The notes below the pieces were generated by a model, which searched no databases, had not been told where the DNA came from, and was given only the letters and a program-made list of their open reading frames with translations. Positions 42,093 through 51,003 of a stretch of DNA of 64,000 nucleotides are shown in pieces. Positions within the stretch are counted from its first letter, which is position 1; every line of letters begins with the position of its first letter. Position numbers and translations under genes: made by a program. The DNA is from Paeniglutamicibacter quisquiliarum. GTDB taxonomy: Bacteria; Actinomycetota; Actinomycetes; Actinomycetales; Micrococcaceae. The DNA is taken from NCBI RefSeq assembly GCF_019084045.1, contig NZ_JAHRED010000005.1:124001-188000 (forward strand), written 5' to 3'.

Positions 42093-43193
42093 GTGGCCCA
42101 CCAGTGGCGCGGAGTCATCCGCGAATATGCCGAACGCCTGCCCGTTGACGAAAACACCAAGGTCATCACCTTGGGCGAGGGCGGTACGCCCCTGGTGTTC
42201 GCCCCGGCACTGAGCGAGCTCACCGGCTCCGAGGTCTACCTCAAGGTCGAGGGCATGAACCCGACAGGTTCCTTCAAGGACCGCGGCATGACCATGGCGA
42301 TGACCGCCGCGGTCGCCGCCGGCGCCAAGGCGGTGGTCTGCGCCTCCACCGGCAACACCTCCGCCTCCGCAGCGGCCTACGCCACCCAGGCCGGGCTCAA
42401 GTGCGCCGTGCTGGTTCCGGACGGCAAGATCTCCATGGGCAAGATGTCCCAGGCGATCGCGCACGGCGCGGACATCATCCAGATCGACGGGAACTTCGAC
42501 AACTGCCTCGAGGTCGCCCGCAAGCTCAGCGAGAACTACCCGGTGTTCCTGGTGAACTCGGTGAACCCGGCCCGCATCGAGGGCCAGAAGACCGGCGCCT
42601 TCGAGGTCGTGGACTTCCTGGGCGACGCCCCGGACTACCACGTGCTGCCGGTGGGCAACGCGGGCAACATCACCGCGTACTGGAGGGGCTACAAGGAGTA
42701 CTCCTCCGAGTACACCAACCAGGCCGGCGCCGTGCTGGCCCCGGTGTCCACCAAGACCCCGATCATGTGGGGCTTCCAGGCCGCGGGAGCCGCACCCATC
42801 GTGCTGGGCCACCCGGTGACAGAACCGGACACCATCGCCACCGCCATCCGCATCGGCAACCCCGCGTCCTGGAAGCAGGCCGAGGATGCCCGCGACGAGT
42901 CCGGCGGAATCATCGACTCGGTGACCGACGCGGAGATCCTGGCGGCGCACCGCTGGCTGTCCTCGCGCGAGGGCGTCTTCGTGGAGCCGGGCTCCGCGGC
43001 CGGCGTTGCCGGGCTCATCAAGCACCACGCGGCGGGCAATGTGCCGTCCGGCAAGAAGATCGTCATCACCGTGACCGGCCACGGCCTGAAGGACCCGGAC
43101 TGGGCCCTGAAGACCGAGGACGGTTCCGCAGTCACCCCGACCAAGGTCGAGTTCGACGTCGTGGCAGTGGCCTCGGCGCTCGGCCTGGCCTAG
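42093..43193 (+). CDS. thrC: Threonine synthase
   Basis: This 366-residue fold-type II PLP enzyme has the PLP lysine in [14 protein letters not shown] near residue 62. The phosphate loop [11 protein letters not shown] and the [14 protein letters not shown] segment complete the cofactor site. It converts O-phospho-L-homoserine to threonine. The GTG start follows the hom TAA with no gap, so translation is probably coupled. Confidence 0.96.
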   Translation: MAHQWRGVIREYAERLPVDENTKVITLGEGGTPLVFAPALSELTGSEVYLKVEGMNPTGSFKDRGMTMAMTAAVAAGAKAVVCASTGNTSASAAAYATQAGLKCAVLVPDGKISMGKMSQAIAHGADIIQIDGNFDNCLEVARKLSENYPVFLVNSVNPARIEGQKTGAFEVVDFLGDAPDYHVLPVGNAGNITAYWRGYKEYSSEYTNQAGAVLAPVSTKTPIMWGFQAAGAAPIVLGHPVTEPDTIATAIRIGNPASWKQAEDARDESGGIIDSVTDAEILAAHRWLSSREGVFVEPGSAAGVAGLIKHHAAGNVPSGKKIVITVTGHGLKDPDWALKTEDGSAVTPTKVEFDVVAVASALGLA

Positions 43194-43227
43194 TCCCCGC
43201 ACCGGATACAAGGGGAACGAACACCTG

Positions 43228-44163
43228 ATGGCGCAGATCCAAGCCGGCCAATCCATTGCCGTGCACGTGCCGGCCACGAGCGCGAACCTGGGGCCCGGAT
43301 TCGACGTCCTGGGCATGGCGTTGTCGGTGTGCGACACCCTGGTGGTGCACACCGTGTCCGAGCCCGGCGTCAGCGTGGCGGTCACCGGCGAGGGTGCCGA
43401 CACACTGCCCGCCGATGAAACGCACCTGATCGCCAAGACGATCCTGGAGCGCTGGGCGGAACTGGGCTTCGAGCCCTGCGGCCTGCGCCTCGAGGCGACG
43501 AACAACATCCCGCACGGCCGCGGCATGGGTTCCAGCGCCGCGGCCATGGTCAGCGCGCTGGCCGCTGCCAATGCGCTGCTTCCGGCCGACGCGCAGTCCG
43601 GCCCGGAGGAGATCTTCCAGGCCGCCTCGCGCTGGGAGGGCCACCCGGACAACGTCGCCCCGGCCGTCTACGGCGGGTTGACGCTTTCCTGGACCACCGA
43701 TGCAGGATTCGGCACGCTGCAGGGCGTGCTGCATCCCGACATCGTCCCGGTCATTGCGATCCCCGACATCGAGCTGTCCACCGCCGCGGCCCGCGGGCTG
43801 CTTCCGGAAACGGTGCCGCACGCCCTGGCCGCGGCCAACGGGGGACGGGTGGGCCTGCTCATCCATGCCCTGGCCCACGAGCCGGCGGCGCTCATGGTCG
43901 GCACCGAGGACTTCCTGCACCAGGGGTTCCGGGCACCGGCCATGGCGCAGAGCGCCGAGCTGATTGCCCACCTGCGGGCCTCCGGCCATGCGGCCGTGGT
44001 TTCCGGTGCCGGACCCACGGTGCTGGTGTTGTGCGACGGCCAGGAAGGCGCGCAGCGGGCCGCCGCCGCGATCTCCGGGTACGCGGCAAGCCATGAAGAA
44101 ACAAACTGGCGTGTCCGGATTGAGTCCGTACCGCCAACGGGTGTTAGAGTAGAAGTGCTCTAG
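43228..44163 (+). CDS. thrB: Homoserine kinase
   Basis: This 311-residue GHMP kinase starts with VPATSANLGPGFDVLGMALS and carries the ATP-binding PHGRGMGSSAAAMVSALAAAN near residue 93 plus the GHMP C-terminal motif SGAGPTVLVLC. It supplies phosphohomoserine to ThrC. The last gene of the lysA-hom-thrC-thrB set, it ends within a long stem-loop (44139-44168) that precedes the rho leader. Confidence 0.96.
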   Translation: MAQIQAGQSIAVHVPATSANLGPGFDVLGMALSVCDTLVVHTVSEPGVSVAVTGEGADTLPADETHLIAKTILERWAELGFEPCGLRLEATNNIPHGRGMGSSAAAMVSALAAANALLPADAQSGPEEIFQAASRWEGHPDNVAPAVYGGLTLSWTTDAGFGTLQGVLHPDIVPVIAIPDIELSTAAARGLLPETVPHALAAANGGRVGLLIHALAHEPAALMVGTEDFLHQGFRAPAMAQSAELIAHLRASGHAAVVSGAGPTVLVLCDGQEGAQRAAAAISGYAASHEETNWRVRIESVPPTGVRVEVL

Positions 44164-44168
44164 CACCC
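44139..44168 (+). terminator. Stem-loop across the thrB stop codon
   Basis: GGGTGTTAGAG pairs with CTCTAGCACCC over 11 bp (one G-T wobble) with an eight-base loop. The TAG stop of thrB is in the right arm. No T-run follows, so it is not a classical intrinsic terminator. It could work as an mRNA 3' processing or attenuation structure ahead of rho. Confidence 0.5.
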
Positions 44169-44506
44169 GCCTGAAAAGAATTATCCGCATTCCAATGGAT
44201 GATTCATTGCGTTTCGTGCAGCCATCAGTTCCTTCCCCCGCCGCGGCGGGCGGATCTTTGGGGATTCGATCACCACAAACCATTTTCGCTGGGCGAGCAG
44301 GCACACCCACACCATCCGATTGAAACCGTCAACCTTGTTGGTGACTAGATCCCTTGGTGTGTCTCACGATCGACCGAAGCATTTGCCTGGTCTTACCTGG
44401 CGGTGCACGGCCGAACCTTTTCCCGCATCTGACGCGGGAACAAGGGCTAGTCAAAAGTTGCGGTTCTCTCTGATGAGTTCCGCCCGACGAGGGGGAAGGA
44501 ACCTTC
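44164..44506 (+). other. Long leader/intergenic region of rho, no gene
   Basis: This 343-bp stretch lies between thrB and rho. It holds the palindrome CCCGCCGCGGCGGG (44236-44249), a CCCGC-N7-GCGGG hairpin near 44425, and pyrimidine-rich stretches on the sense strand. In several bacteria rho autoregulates by premature termination in a long leader, and this region has the right length and structure for that. GAGGGGGAAGGAACC before GTG 44507 provides the ribosome-binding site. Confidence 0.5.
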
Positions 44507-46729
44507 GTGACCGAAACCACCAGCCTTACTGCAGGCGTGGAAGAAAACAACGCATCCAAGGGCGGCGGACTTGCCGGCCTGAAACTTGCACAATTGCAGG
44601 TGCTTGCGTCCCAGCTGGGCATCACCGGCGGGTCGCGGATGCGCAAGAACGATCTTGTCACCGCGATCTCGAACCACCAGCGTGGCGGTTCCGTGGCCGA
44701 CCGCGACGCCAAGGCCAAGGCGGAGCCCAAGGCCGACGCCAAGACCGAGGCCCCCGCCAAGGCGGAGACCAAGGCACCGGCAAAGGCCGCTGCCAAGGCG
44801 CCGGCCCGTGGCGCACGGAACTCGGCCAAGCAGGCAGAGGCCCCGGCCGCCGAGGCCCAGGCCGAGGCCGCTCCGGTGGCCGCCGAGGCGAAGGCCGAGC
44901 AGCCCGCCCGCCGCACCCGCAACCGCCGTGCCGATTCCAGCGGAACCGTTGCACCGGCCGTTGAGGCCCCGGCAGCCGAGCCGAAGGCCGACACCGCACC
45001 GGCAGCCGCCGAAGCCCCCGCGGCCGAGGAGCGCGCACCGCGCCGCAACACCCGCAACCGCCGCGCGGAGTCCACCGGCACCGCCGAGGCCCCGGCCGAA
45101 TCCGCACCTGCCGCCGAGCCGGCAACGGGCGATTCCGCCGAGTCGAACCAGGACGCCAACGAGTCCCGCAACGAACGAGGCGACCGCCACGAGCGCGGGG
45201 AGCGCAACCGCAACCGCCGGGACCGCAACCGCAACCGCCGCGAGAACAACAACAACGACTCCGCCGAGACCTCCGAGCCCGCCGAGGCACAGGAGGAAAA
45301 GCAGGTCGAGGCCAAGGCATCCGACTCGCGCTCGAACGAGAACAAGTCGAACGACCGCTCCGAGGACCGCAACCGCGAAGGCTCCGAGGACCGTGCGGCC
45401 AACCGCCGCGAGCGCAACCGCGAACGCAACGAGCGCAACCGCGAACGCAATGCCAACCGCAACGAGCGCGGCGACCGCCAGGACCGCGGCAACGACCGCA
45501 ACGACCGGACCGACCGCAACAACCGCCGCGGCCGCAACCGCAACCAGCCGGACGTGGACGACACCGAGTTGAACGACTCGGACGTGCTGCTGCCGGTCGC
45601 CGGCATCCTGGACGTGTTGGACAACTACGCGTTCATCCGCACCTCCGGCTACCTTGCCGGCCCGTCGGACGTCTACGTCACCCTGAACCAGGTCAAGAAG
45701 TACAACCTGCGCAAGGGCGATGCAGTGGTCGGCGCCATCCGCGCCCCCCGCGAGAACGAGAACCCGTCCTCGCGCGCCAAGTTCAACGCCCTGGTCAAGC
45801 TCACCGCGATCAACGGCAAGACCCCGGAGGAGAACTCCAACCGCGTTGACTTCTCCAAGCTGGTCCCGCTGTACCCGACCGAGCGCCTGCGCCTGGAGAC
45901 CGACCAGAAGCTGGTCGGCCCCCGCGTCATCGACCTGGTCGCCCCCATCGGCAAGGGCCAGCGCGGCCTGATCGTCTCCCCGCCGAAGGCCGGCAAGACG
46001 CTGATCCTGCAGTCCATCGCGAACGCCATCACCATCAACAACCCCGAGGTCCACCTCATGATGGTGCTGGTCGACGAGCGCCCCGAGGAAGTCACCGACA
46101 TGCAGCGCACGGTGAAGGGCGAGGTCATCGCCTCGACCTTCGACCGGCCCGCCGACGACCACACCACCGTGGCCGAGCTCGCCATTGAGCGCGCCAAGCG
46201 CCTGGTGGAAATGGGCATGGACGTCGTGGTCCTGCTGGACTCGATGACCCGCCTGGGCCGTGCGTACAACCTGGCCGCCCCGGCCTCGGGCCGCATCCTC
46301 TCCGGCGGTGTCGATTCCTCGGCACTGTACCCGCCCAAGCGCTTCTTCGGTGCCGCCCGCAACATCGAGAACGGCGGCTCGCTGACCATCCTGGCCACCG
46401 CGCTGGTGGAGACCGGGTCCAAGATGGACGAGGTCATCTTCGAGGAGTTCAAGGGCACCGGCAACATGGAGCTGCGCCTGTCCCGCCAGCTGGCCGACAA
46501 GCGCATCTTCCCGGCCGTCGACGTCAACGCCTCGGGCACCCGCCGCGAAGAGAAGCTGCTCTCCCCGGACGAGGTCAAGATCATGTGGCGCCTGCGCCGC
46601 GTGCTTTCGGGCCTTGACACCCAGCAGGCGCTGGAGACCCTCACGGGCAAGATCCGCGAGACCTCCTCGAATGCCGAGTTCCTGATGCTGATCAACAAGA
46701 CCACGCTGGGTTCCAAGAACGACGCCTAG
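44507..46729 (+). CDS. rho: Transcription termination factor Rho with long disordered insertion
   Basis: This 740-residue protein, against about 420 in Escherichia coli, begins with the Rho_N fold (GLKLAQLQVLASQLGI). It then carries about 300 residues of low complexity: an Ala/Lys/Glu-rich part (about 65-220) and an Arg/Asn/Asp-rich part (about 225-350). The RNA-binding CSD (LLPVAGILDVLDNYAFIRTS) and the RecA-like ATPase (SPPKAGKT near 490, VLLDSMTRLGRAYN) follow. Such insertions occur in actinobacterial Rho proteins and are thought to help RNA binding on G+C-rich transcripts. The RNA-binding and catalytic parts are intact. Confidence 0.97.
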   Translation: MTETTSLTAGVEENNASKGGGLAGLKLAQLQVLASQLGITGGSRMRKNDLVTAISNHQRGGSVADRDAKAKAEPKADAKTEAPAKAETKAPAKAAAKAPARGARNSAKQAEAPAAEAQAEAAPVAAEAKAEQPARRTRNRRADSSGTVAPAVEAPAAEPKADTAPAAAEAPAAEERAPRRNTRNRRAESTGTAEAPAESAPAAEPATGDSAESNQDANESRNERGDRHERGERNRNRRDRNRNRRENNNNDSAETSEPAEAQEEKQVEAKASDSRSNENKSNDRSEDRNREGSEDRAANRRERNRERNERNRERNANRNERGDRQDRGNDRNDRTDRNNRRGRNRNQPDVDDTELNDSDVLLPVAGILDVLDNYAFIRTSGYLAGPSDVYVTLNQVKKYNLRKGDAVVGAIRAPRENENPSSRAKFNALVKLTAINGKTPEENSNRVDFSKLVPLYPTERLRLETDQKLVGPRVIDLVAPIGKGQRGLIVSPPKAGKTLILQSIANAITINNPEVHLMMVLVDERPEEVTDMQRTVKGEVIASTFDRPADDHTTVAELAIERAKRLVEMGMDVVVLLDSMTRLGRAYNLAAPASGRILSGGVDSSALYPPKRFFGAARNIENGGSLTILATALVETGSKMDEVIFEEFKGTGNMELRLSRQLADKRIFPAVDVNASGTRREEKLLSPDEVKIMWRLRRVLSGLDTQQALETLTGKIRETSSNAEFLMLINKTTLGSKNDA

Positions 46730-46738
46730 CTGCCCTAT

Positions 46739-46787
46739 ACGCCCAGTTTCACCGTGCCCGGACACCCGGGCCGGTGAGGCTGGGCGT
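46739..46787 (+). terminator. Terminator after rho
   Basis: ACGCCCAG-TTT-CACCG pairs with CGGTG-AGG-CTGGGCGT, and a GCCCGG/CCGGGC inner stem completes a long hairpin with a small internal loop. It lies ten bases beyond the rho stop. No long T-run follows. Confidence 0.65.
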
Positions 46788-46815
46788 TGGCCGTTAACAC
46801 CCAAGATCCCTTTTC

Positions 46816-46833
46816 GTTCCCTACACTGGGAAC
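46816..46833 (+). promoter_or_regulatory. prfA promoter region with palindrome around the -10 box
   Basis: TACACT (46822-46827) is a good -10 hexamer. It is enclosed by GTTCCC and GGGAAC, forming a 6-6-6 inverted repeat. AGTGAAAGAAGC follows, and AAAGAAG serves prfA as a weak ribosome-binding site. Confidence 0.45.
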
Positions 46834-46860
46834 CAGTCGTAGTGAAAGAAGCTGAAAACC

Positions 46861-47943
46861 ATGTTTGAGTCCGTACAGGGACTACTCGACGAGCACGCTG
46901 CCCTCCAGGCCCGGCTCTCGGACCCCGCCGTTTACCAGGACCAGGCCCTGGCCCGGAAGCTCGGCCGGCGCTCCGCCGAGCTCAACGGCATCGTTGAGGC
47001 CCACCGGCGGTGGAAGCAGGCCACCGAGGACCTCGAGACCGCCCAGGAAATGGCCGACGAGGACCCCGACTTCGCCGCCGAGGTCGAAGAGCTGAACCAG
47101 AAGCTCCCGGTGCTCGAGGAAAAGCTGCGCCGGCTGCTGATCCCGCGCGACCCCAACGACGCGCGCGACGTGATCCTCGAGGTCAAGGGCGGGGAAGGCG
47201 GCGACGAGGCCGCGCTGTTCGCCGCGGACCTGCTGCGCATGTACACCCGCTACGCGGAGACCAAGGGCTGGAAGACGGAGCTCATCTCCTTCAACGAGTC
47301 GGACCTGGGCGGCTACAAGGACGCCCAGATGGCCATCAAGGGCAAGTCGAACGACCCCGCCGAGGGCGTCTACGCGCACCTGAAGTTCGAGGGCGGGGTG
47401 CACCGCGTGCAGCGCGTGCCGCAGACCGAGTCCCAGGGACGGATCCACACCTCGGCCGCCGGCGTGCTGATCCTGCCCGAGGTCGACGAGCCCGAAGAGG
47501 TCGACATCCACCCCAACGACCTGAAGGTCGACGTCTACCGCTCCTCGGGCCCCGGCGGCCAGTCGGTGAACACCACCGACTCCGCGGTGCGCCTCACCCA
47601 CCTGCCCACCGGCATCGTGGTGGCCATGCAGAACGAGAAGTCGCAGATCCAGAACCGCGAGGCCGCCATGCGCGTGCTGCGCTCGCGCCTGCTGGCCCAC
47701 CAGCAGGCCATCATCGACGCGGAGAACTCCGACATCCGCAAGTCGCAGGTGCGCACCATGGATCGCTCCGAGCGCATCCGCACCTACAACTACCCGGAAA
47801 ACCGGATTGCCGACCACCGCACCGGCTACAAGGCGTACAACCTCGACCACGTGATGAACGGCGAGCTTGACCCGCTGATCAACTCCTGCATCGAGATGGA
47901 CGAGCAGCAGCGCCTTGACGCAATCGGCGGGGACCAGGCCTAG
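46861..47943 (+). CDS. prfA: Peptide chain release factor 1
   Basis: This 360-residue class I release factor has the codon-recognition tripeptide (P-x-T form PQT) in [15 protein letters not shown] near 188 and the GGQ peptidyl-tRNA hydrolysis motif at 232-234. It recognises UAA and UAG. rpmE is not present between rho and prfA, unlike in mycobacteria. prmC, which methylates the GGQ glutamine, follows after 7 bp. Confidence 0.97.
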   Translation: MFESVQGLLDEHAALQARLSDPAVYQDQALARKLGRRSAELNGIVEAHRRWKQATEDLETAQEMADEDPDFAAEVEELNQKLPVLEEKLRRLLIPRDPNDARDVILEVKGGEGGDEAALFAADLLRMYTRYAETKGWKTELISFNESDLGGYKDAQMAIKGKSNDPAEGVYAHLKFEGGVHRVQRVPQTESQGRIHTSAAGVLILPEVDEPEEVDIHPNDLKVDVYRSSGPGGQSVNTTDSAVRLTHLPTGIVVAMQNEKSQIQNREAAMRVLRSRLLAHQQAIIDAENSDIRKSQVRTMDRSERIRTYNYPENRIADHRTGYKAYNLDHVMNGELDPLINSCIEMDEQQRLDAIGGDQA

Positions 47944-47950
47944 GCGCCGG

Positions 47951-48820
47951 GTGAACGAACCGGGAAGCGGCCGGCCGCTGGCGCGGGTGCTCAGCGAGGC
48001 CGCCGCCGTCCTTGAAACCGCCGGCGTGCCCTCCCCGCGGGTGGATGCCGAGCTGCTGGCCGCGCACGTGCTGGGCATTTCCCGCGGCCGGCTCGCCTCG
48101 CTGGTCATGATGGGGGAGTCCTTCGCCTCCGCGGACGCCGAAAACTATGCGCGGCTAGTGGACAGGCGCGCCACCCGCGTGCCGCTGCAGCACCTCACCG
48201 GCGTCGCCCACTTCAGGTACCTTGACCTGTCGGTGGGCCCGGGCGTGTTCGTGCCGCGGCCCGAAACCGAGTCGGTGGTGCAACTGGCCATCGACGCGGC
48301 CCGGGGCCTGGAACACCCGCTTATGGTGGACCTGGGCACCGGATCCGGCGCGATCGCCGGTTCGCTGGCGCACGAGGTGCCCGGCGCCCGGGTGCATGCG
48401 GTGGAACTTTCCGACGACGCGTTCCCCTACGCGGCGCGCAACCTGGCGCCGCTTGGCGTCAACCTCGTCCAGGGGGACCTGGCCCACGCATTTGCCGAGC
48501 TCGACGGCGCCTGCGACGTGGTCGTCTCCAACCCGCCCTACATTCCCGCCAACGCGGTGCCGCGCGAACCCGAGGCCCGGGACCACGACCCGCACATGGC
48601 GCTGTACGGGGGAGGGGCGGACGGCATGGTGCTGCCCCGCGCCGCCGCGGCCACCGCCGCGCGGTTGCTGCACCCCGGGGGCTTCTTCGTCATGGAACAC
48701 GCCGAGGTGCAGGCCGCGGCCATGTCCGCGCTGTTTGCCGCCTCCGGCGACTGGGAACAGGTGACGACCCACCTGGATCTGACCGGCAGGGACCGGGCCA
48801 CCAGTGGCATCCGCCGCTGA
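47951..48820 (+). CDS. prmC: Release-factor glutamine methyltransferase
   Basis: This 289-residue protein has an N-terminal helical domain (about 1-85), then the SAM-binding VDLGTGSGAIAGSLA and the catalytic NPPYIP motif of N5-glutamine methyltransferases. It methylates the GGQ glutamine of PrfA and PrfB. The start is GTG 47951, 7 bp after the prfA stop. A TTG at 47915 would overlap prfA but adds unconserved residues. Confidence 0.94.
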   Translation: MNEPGSGRPLARVLSEAAAVLETAGVPSPRVDAELLAAHVLGISRGRLASLVMMGESFASADAENYARLVDRRATRVPLQHLTGVAHFRYLDLSVGPGVFVPRPETESVVQLAIDAARGLEHPLMVDLGTGSGAIAGSLAHEVPGARVHAVELSDDAFPYAARNLAPLGVNLVQGDLAHAFAELDGACDVVVSNPPYIPANAVPREPEARDHDPHMALYGGGADGMVLPRAAAATAARLLHPGGFFVMEHAEVQAAAMSALFAASGDWEQVTTHLDLTGRDRATSGIRR

Positions 48821-48841
48821 AGGTCCACGAAACATGGAAGA

Positions 48842-49720
48842 ATGAAACACGTGACTTCACGTTTTGATGCCCGCAACAGCCAGGACCTAGAGACCGGACT
48901 CGAGGCCGCACGCGCCGCATTGGCCGCAAACCGATGCATCGTGATGCCTACCGACACCGTCTACGGCATTGCCGCCGACGCATTTTCCGCCCAGGCGGTG
49001 GCGACCTTGCTGGCCGCCAAGGGCCGGGGACGGAACATGCCGCCGCCGGTGCTGATCCCGCAGGCCGCGACGATGGACGGCCTGGCCGTGGACGTCCCGG
49101 GCTTCGCCCGGGAACTTGCCGCCGAGTTCTGGCCCGGCGCGTTGACCCTGATCCTGCATGCCCAGCCGTCCCTGACCTGGGACCTGGGGGAGACCCGCGG
49201 CACCGTGGCGTTGCGGGTGCCGGACGACGAGGTGGCCCGCCAGCTGTTGCGCAGCACCGGCCCGCTGGCCGTCTCCTCGGCGAACCGCACCGGCAACCCG
49301 GCGGCCGCCACCGCCGAGGAGGCCTTCGAACAGCTCGGCGAATCGGTCGAGGTGTATCTGGAGGCCGGGCCCCGCCCGATCTCCGGGGACGCACTGAGCT
49401 CGACCATCATCGACTGCACCCTCACCCCGCCGCGCGTGGTGCGCGAGGGTGCCCTCTCGCTCGAGGCACTGCGCGCGGTCGTTCCCGGCCTCCTGGACGC
49501 CGACGGGCAGCCGGACCCGGCCCTGGCCGATGACACCTTGCCGCAACCGGAGATACCGGCCGAAGAAGAGGCTCTGCCCGAATCGGGCGCGGACGCCGAG
49601 GAATCCGCCACCGAGGATGCCGATGCCGGGGATTCCGGCGACGCCATCGCCCCTGCCGTCCCCGGTGAAGCAGGAAATCGCGGTGCCACGCAAGGCGGGG
49701 AGTCCGCCCGGACGCCATGA
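48842..49720 (+). CDS. tsaC: L-threonylcarbamoyladenylate synthase (Sua5/YrdC/YwlC)
   Basis: Residues 1-205 form the YrdC domain (IVMPTDTVYGIAADAFS, RGRNMPPPVLI, LWPGALTLIL-like ending, SSANRTGNPAA). It makes threonylcarbamoyl-AMP for t6A37 in ANN-decoding tRNAs. A low-complexity acidic tail of about 85 residues (AEEEALPESGADAEESATED) follows and is not part of the enzyme core. The end overlaps the next gene by four bases (ATGA). The order prmC-tsaC-wecA-like is conserved in Actinobacteria. Confidence 0.94.
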   Translation: MKHVTSRFDARNSQDLETGLEAARAALAANRCIVMPTDTVYGIAADAFSAQAVATLLAAKGRGRNMPPPVLIPQAATMDGLAVDVPGFARELAAEFWPGALTLILHAQPSLTWDLGETRGTVALRVPDDEVARQLLRSTGPLAVSSANRTGNPAAATAEEAFEQLGESVEVYLEAGPRPISGDALSSTIIDCTLTPPRVVREGALSLEALRAVVPGLLDADGQPDPALADDTLPQPEIPAEEEALPESGADAEESATEDADAGDSGDAIAPAVPGEAGNRGATQGGESARTP

Positions 49721-50835
49721 GAAGCTACCTGCTGCTGATCGGTATCACGTTCCTGACCGCGTATCTGCTCACTCCGGTGCTCCGTGTCCTGGGTGTGCGC
49801 TTCATGCCCCAGCTCCCGGTGCGCGACCGCGACTTCCACCAGAAACCCACCCCCAAGTTGGGCGGGGTTGCCATCGTGGGGGCGCTGTACCTGGGAATTT
49901 CGGTGGCGGAGCAGATGCCGTTCTTCACCGGGATCTTCAGGTCTCCCGAACCCATTCGCGGAGTGTTGATCGCCCTGGGCATCATCCTGGTGATGGGCGT
50001 CCTGGATGACCTGATAGACCTGCGCTGGTGGGCCAAGCTCATCGGCCAGATCGCGGTGGGCCTGGTGATCGTCCAGCACGGGATCCTGCTCAAGGCCCTT
50101 CCCGTCGGCTCGCTGCACATTGATTCCCCGTCCCTGCAGGTCGCCGTCACGGTGCTGATCATCGTGGGCACGATGAACGCGATCAACTTCGTCGACGGCC
50201 TGGACGGCCTGGCCGCAGGGATCTCGGCGATCGGCGCGGCAACCTTCTTCGTCTACAGCTACCTGCTGGCCACGCGCGTCAGCGCTGAGGACTACGCAAA
50301 CTTCTCGGCCCTGCTCTGCGCCGTGTTGCTCGGGGCCACGTTGGGCTTCCTGCCGCACAACTTCCAGCCCGCGTCCATCTTCATGGGGGAGACGGGGGTG
50401 CTTGCGATAGGGCTGCTCTTTGCTGTGGCAACCCTCGCGGTCACCGGGGACGTCCTGGGGGAGGACGCCTACCGCTTCCGCAACGTCCCGGCGTTCATGC
50501 CGGTGATCCTGCCGATCGCGGTGATCGTGTTGCCGTACCTGGACCTGCTGCTCTCCGTCATTAGGCGCACGGCCAAGCGCCGGTCCCCGTTTAGTGCCGA
50601 CCGCGGGCACATCCACCACCGGCTGGTGGACCTGGGCCACAGCCCCCGGGCAGTGGTCCTCATCCTCTACCTGTGGGCCGCACTGGTCTCCTCGGGGGTC
50701 GTGGTGATTTCGCTCAGTGACCGGCGCATCGCAATTCCCCTCTATATTGCGGCCTTCGTTTTCGTGACCTTCGTCACCTGGTTGCCCATGCTGAAACGGG
50801 CCCGCGGCAAGATCGGGATGCTCGGCACCAAGTAG
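49717..50835 (+). CDS. MraY/WecA-family undecaprenyl-phosphate glycosyltransferase
   Basis: This 372-residue membrane protein has about eleven helices. It has the cytosolic Asp motif VLDDLIDLRWWAK near residue 95, NFVDGLDGLAAG near 157 and the C-terminal His loop DRGHIHHRLVDLGHS. These identify the polyprenol-phosphate GlcNAc-1-phosphate transferase group (WecA/TagO/Rfe), which starts wall polysaccharide or linkage-unit synthesis. MraY proper lacks the HIHHRL form. Translationally coupled to tsaC. Confidence 0.92.
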   Translation: MRSYLLLIGITFLTAYLLTPVLRVLGVRFMPQLPVRDRDFHQKPTPKLGGVAIVGALYLGISVAEQMPFFTGIFRSPEPIRGVLIALGIILVMGVLDDLIDLRWWAKLIGQIAVGLVIVQHGILLKALPVGSLHIDSPSLQVAVTVLIIVGTMNAINFVDGLDGLAAGISAIGAATFFVYSYLLATRVSAEDYANFSALLCAVLLGATLGFLPHNFQPASIFMGETGVLAIGLLFAVATLAVTGDVLGEDAYRFRNVPAFMPVILPIAVIVLPYLDLLLSVIRRTAKRRSPFSADRGHIHHRLVDLGHSPRAVVLILYLWAALVSSGVVVISLSDRRIAIPLYIAAFVFVTFVTWLPMLKRARGKIGMLGTK

Positions 50836-50895
50836 GCCCGGCATCCCCGCCGGCGCAGGGCCGGCCGCCGGGTCGAGCCCCGGTTCTATCTCATG

Positions 50896-50901
50896 TAGAA
50901 T
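50896..50901 (+). promoter_or_regulatory. Candidate -10 element of the atp operon
   Basis: TAGAAT lies about 100 bases upstream of the atpI start and is a good -10 match. The -35 region is poor. A G+C-rich hairpin in 50835-50875 would separate it from the preceding gene. Confidence 0.4.
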
Positions 50902-51003
50902 TCAAGGTGCCTCTTCACCGAGGAACATACCCCTCATCAAGCCTCCATGTCATGCAGGACCCATCATCGGTGGGTGCTGCTGCAGCAAGGGAACTGGACA
51001 TAC

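Noticed and set aside
44470-44500. CTGATGAG in the rho leader, reminiscent of a hammerhead ribozyme core
   Set aside because: The required GAAA partner and the three-stem arrangement are missing, so it is a chance match.
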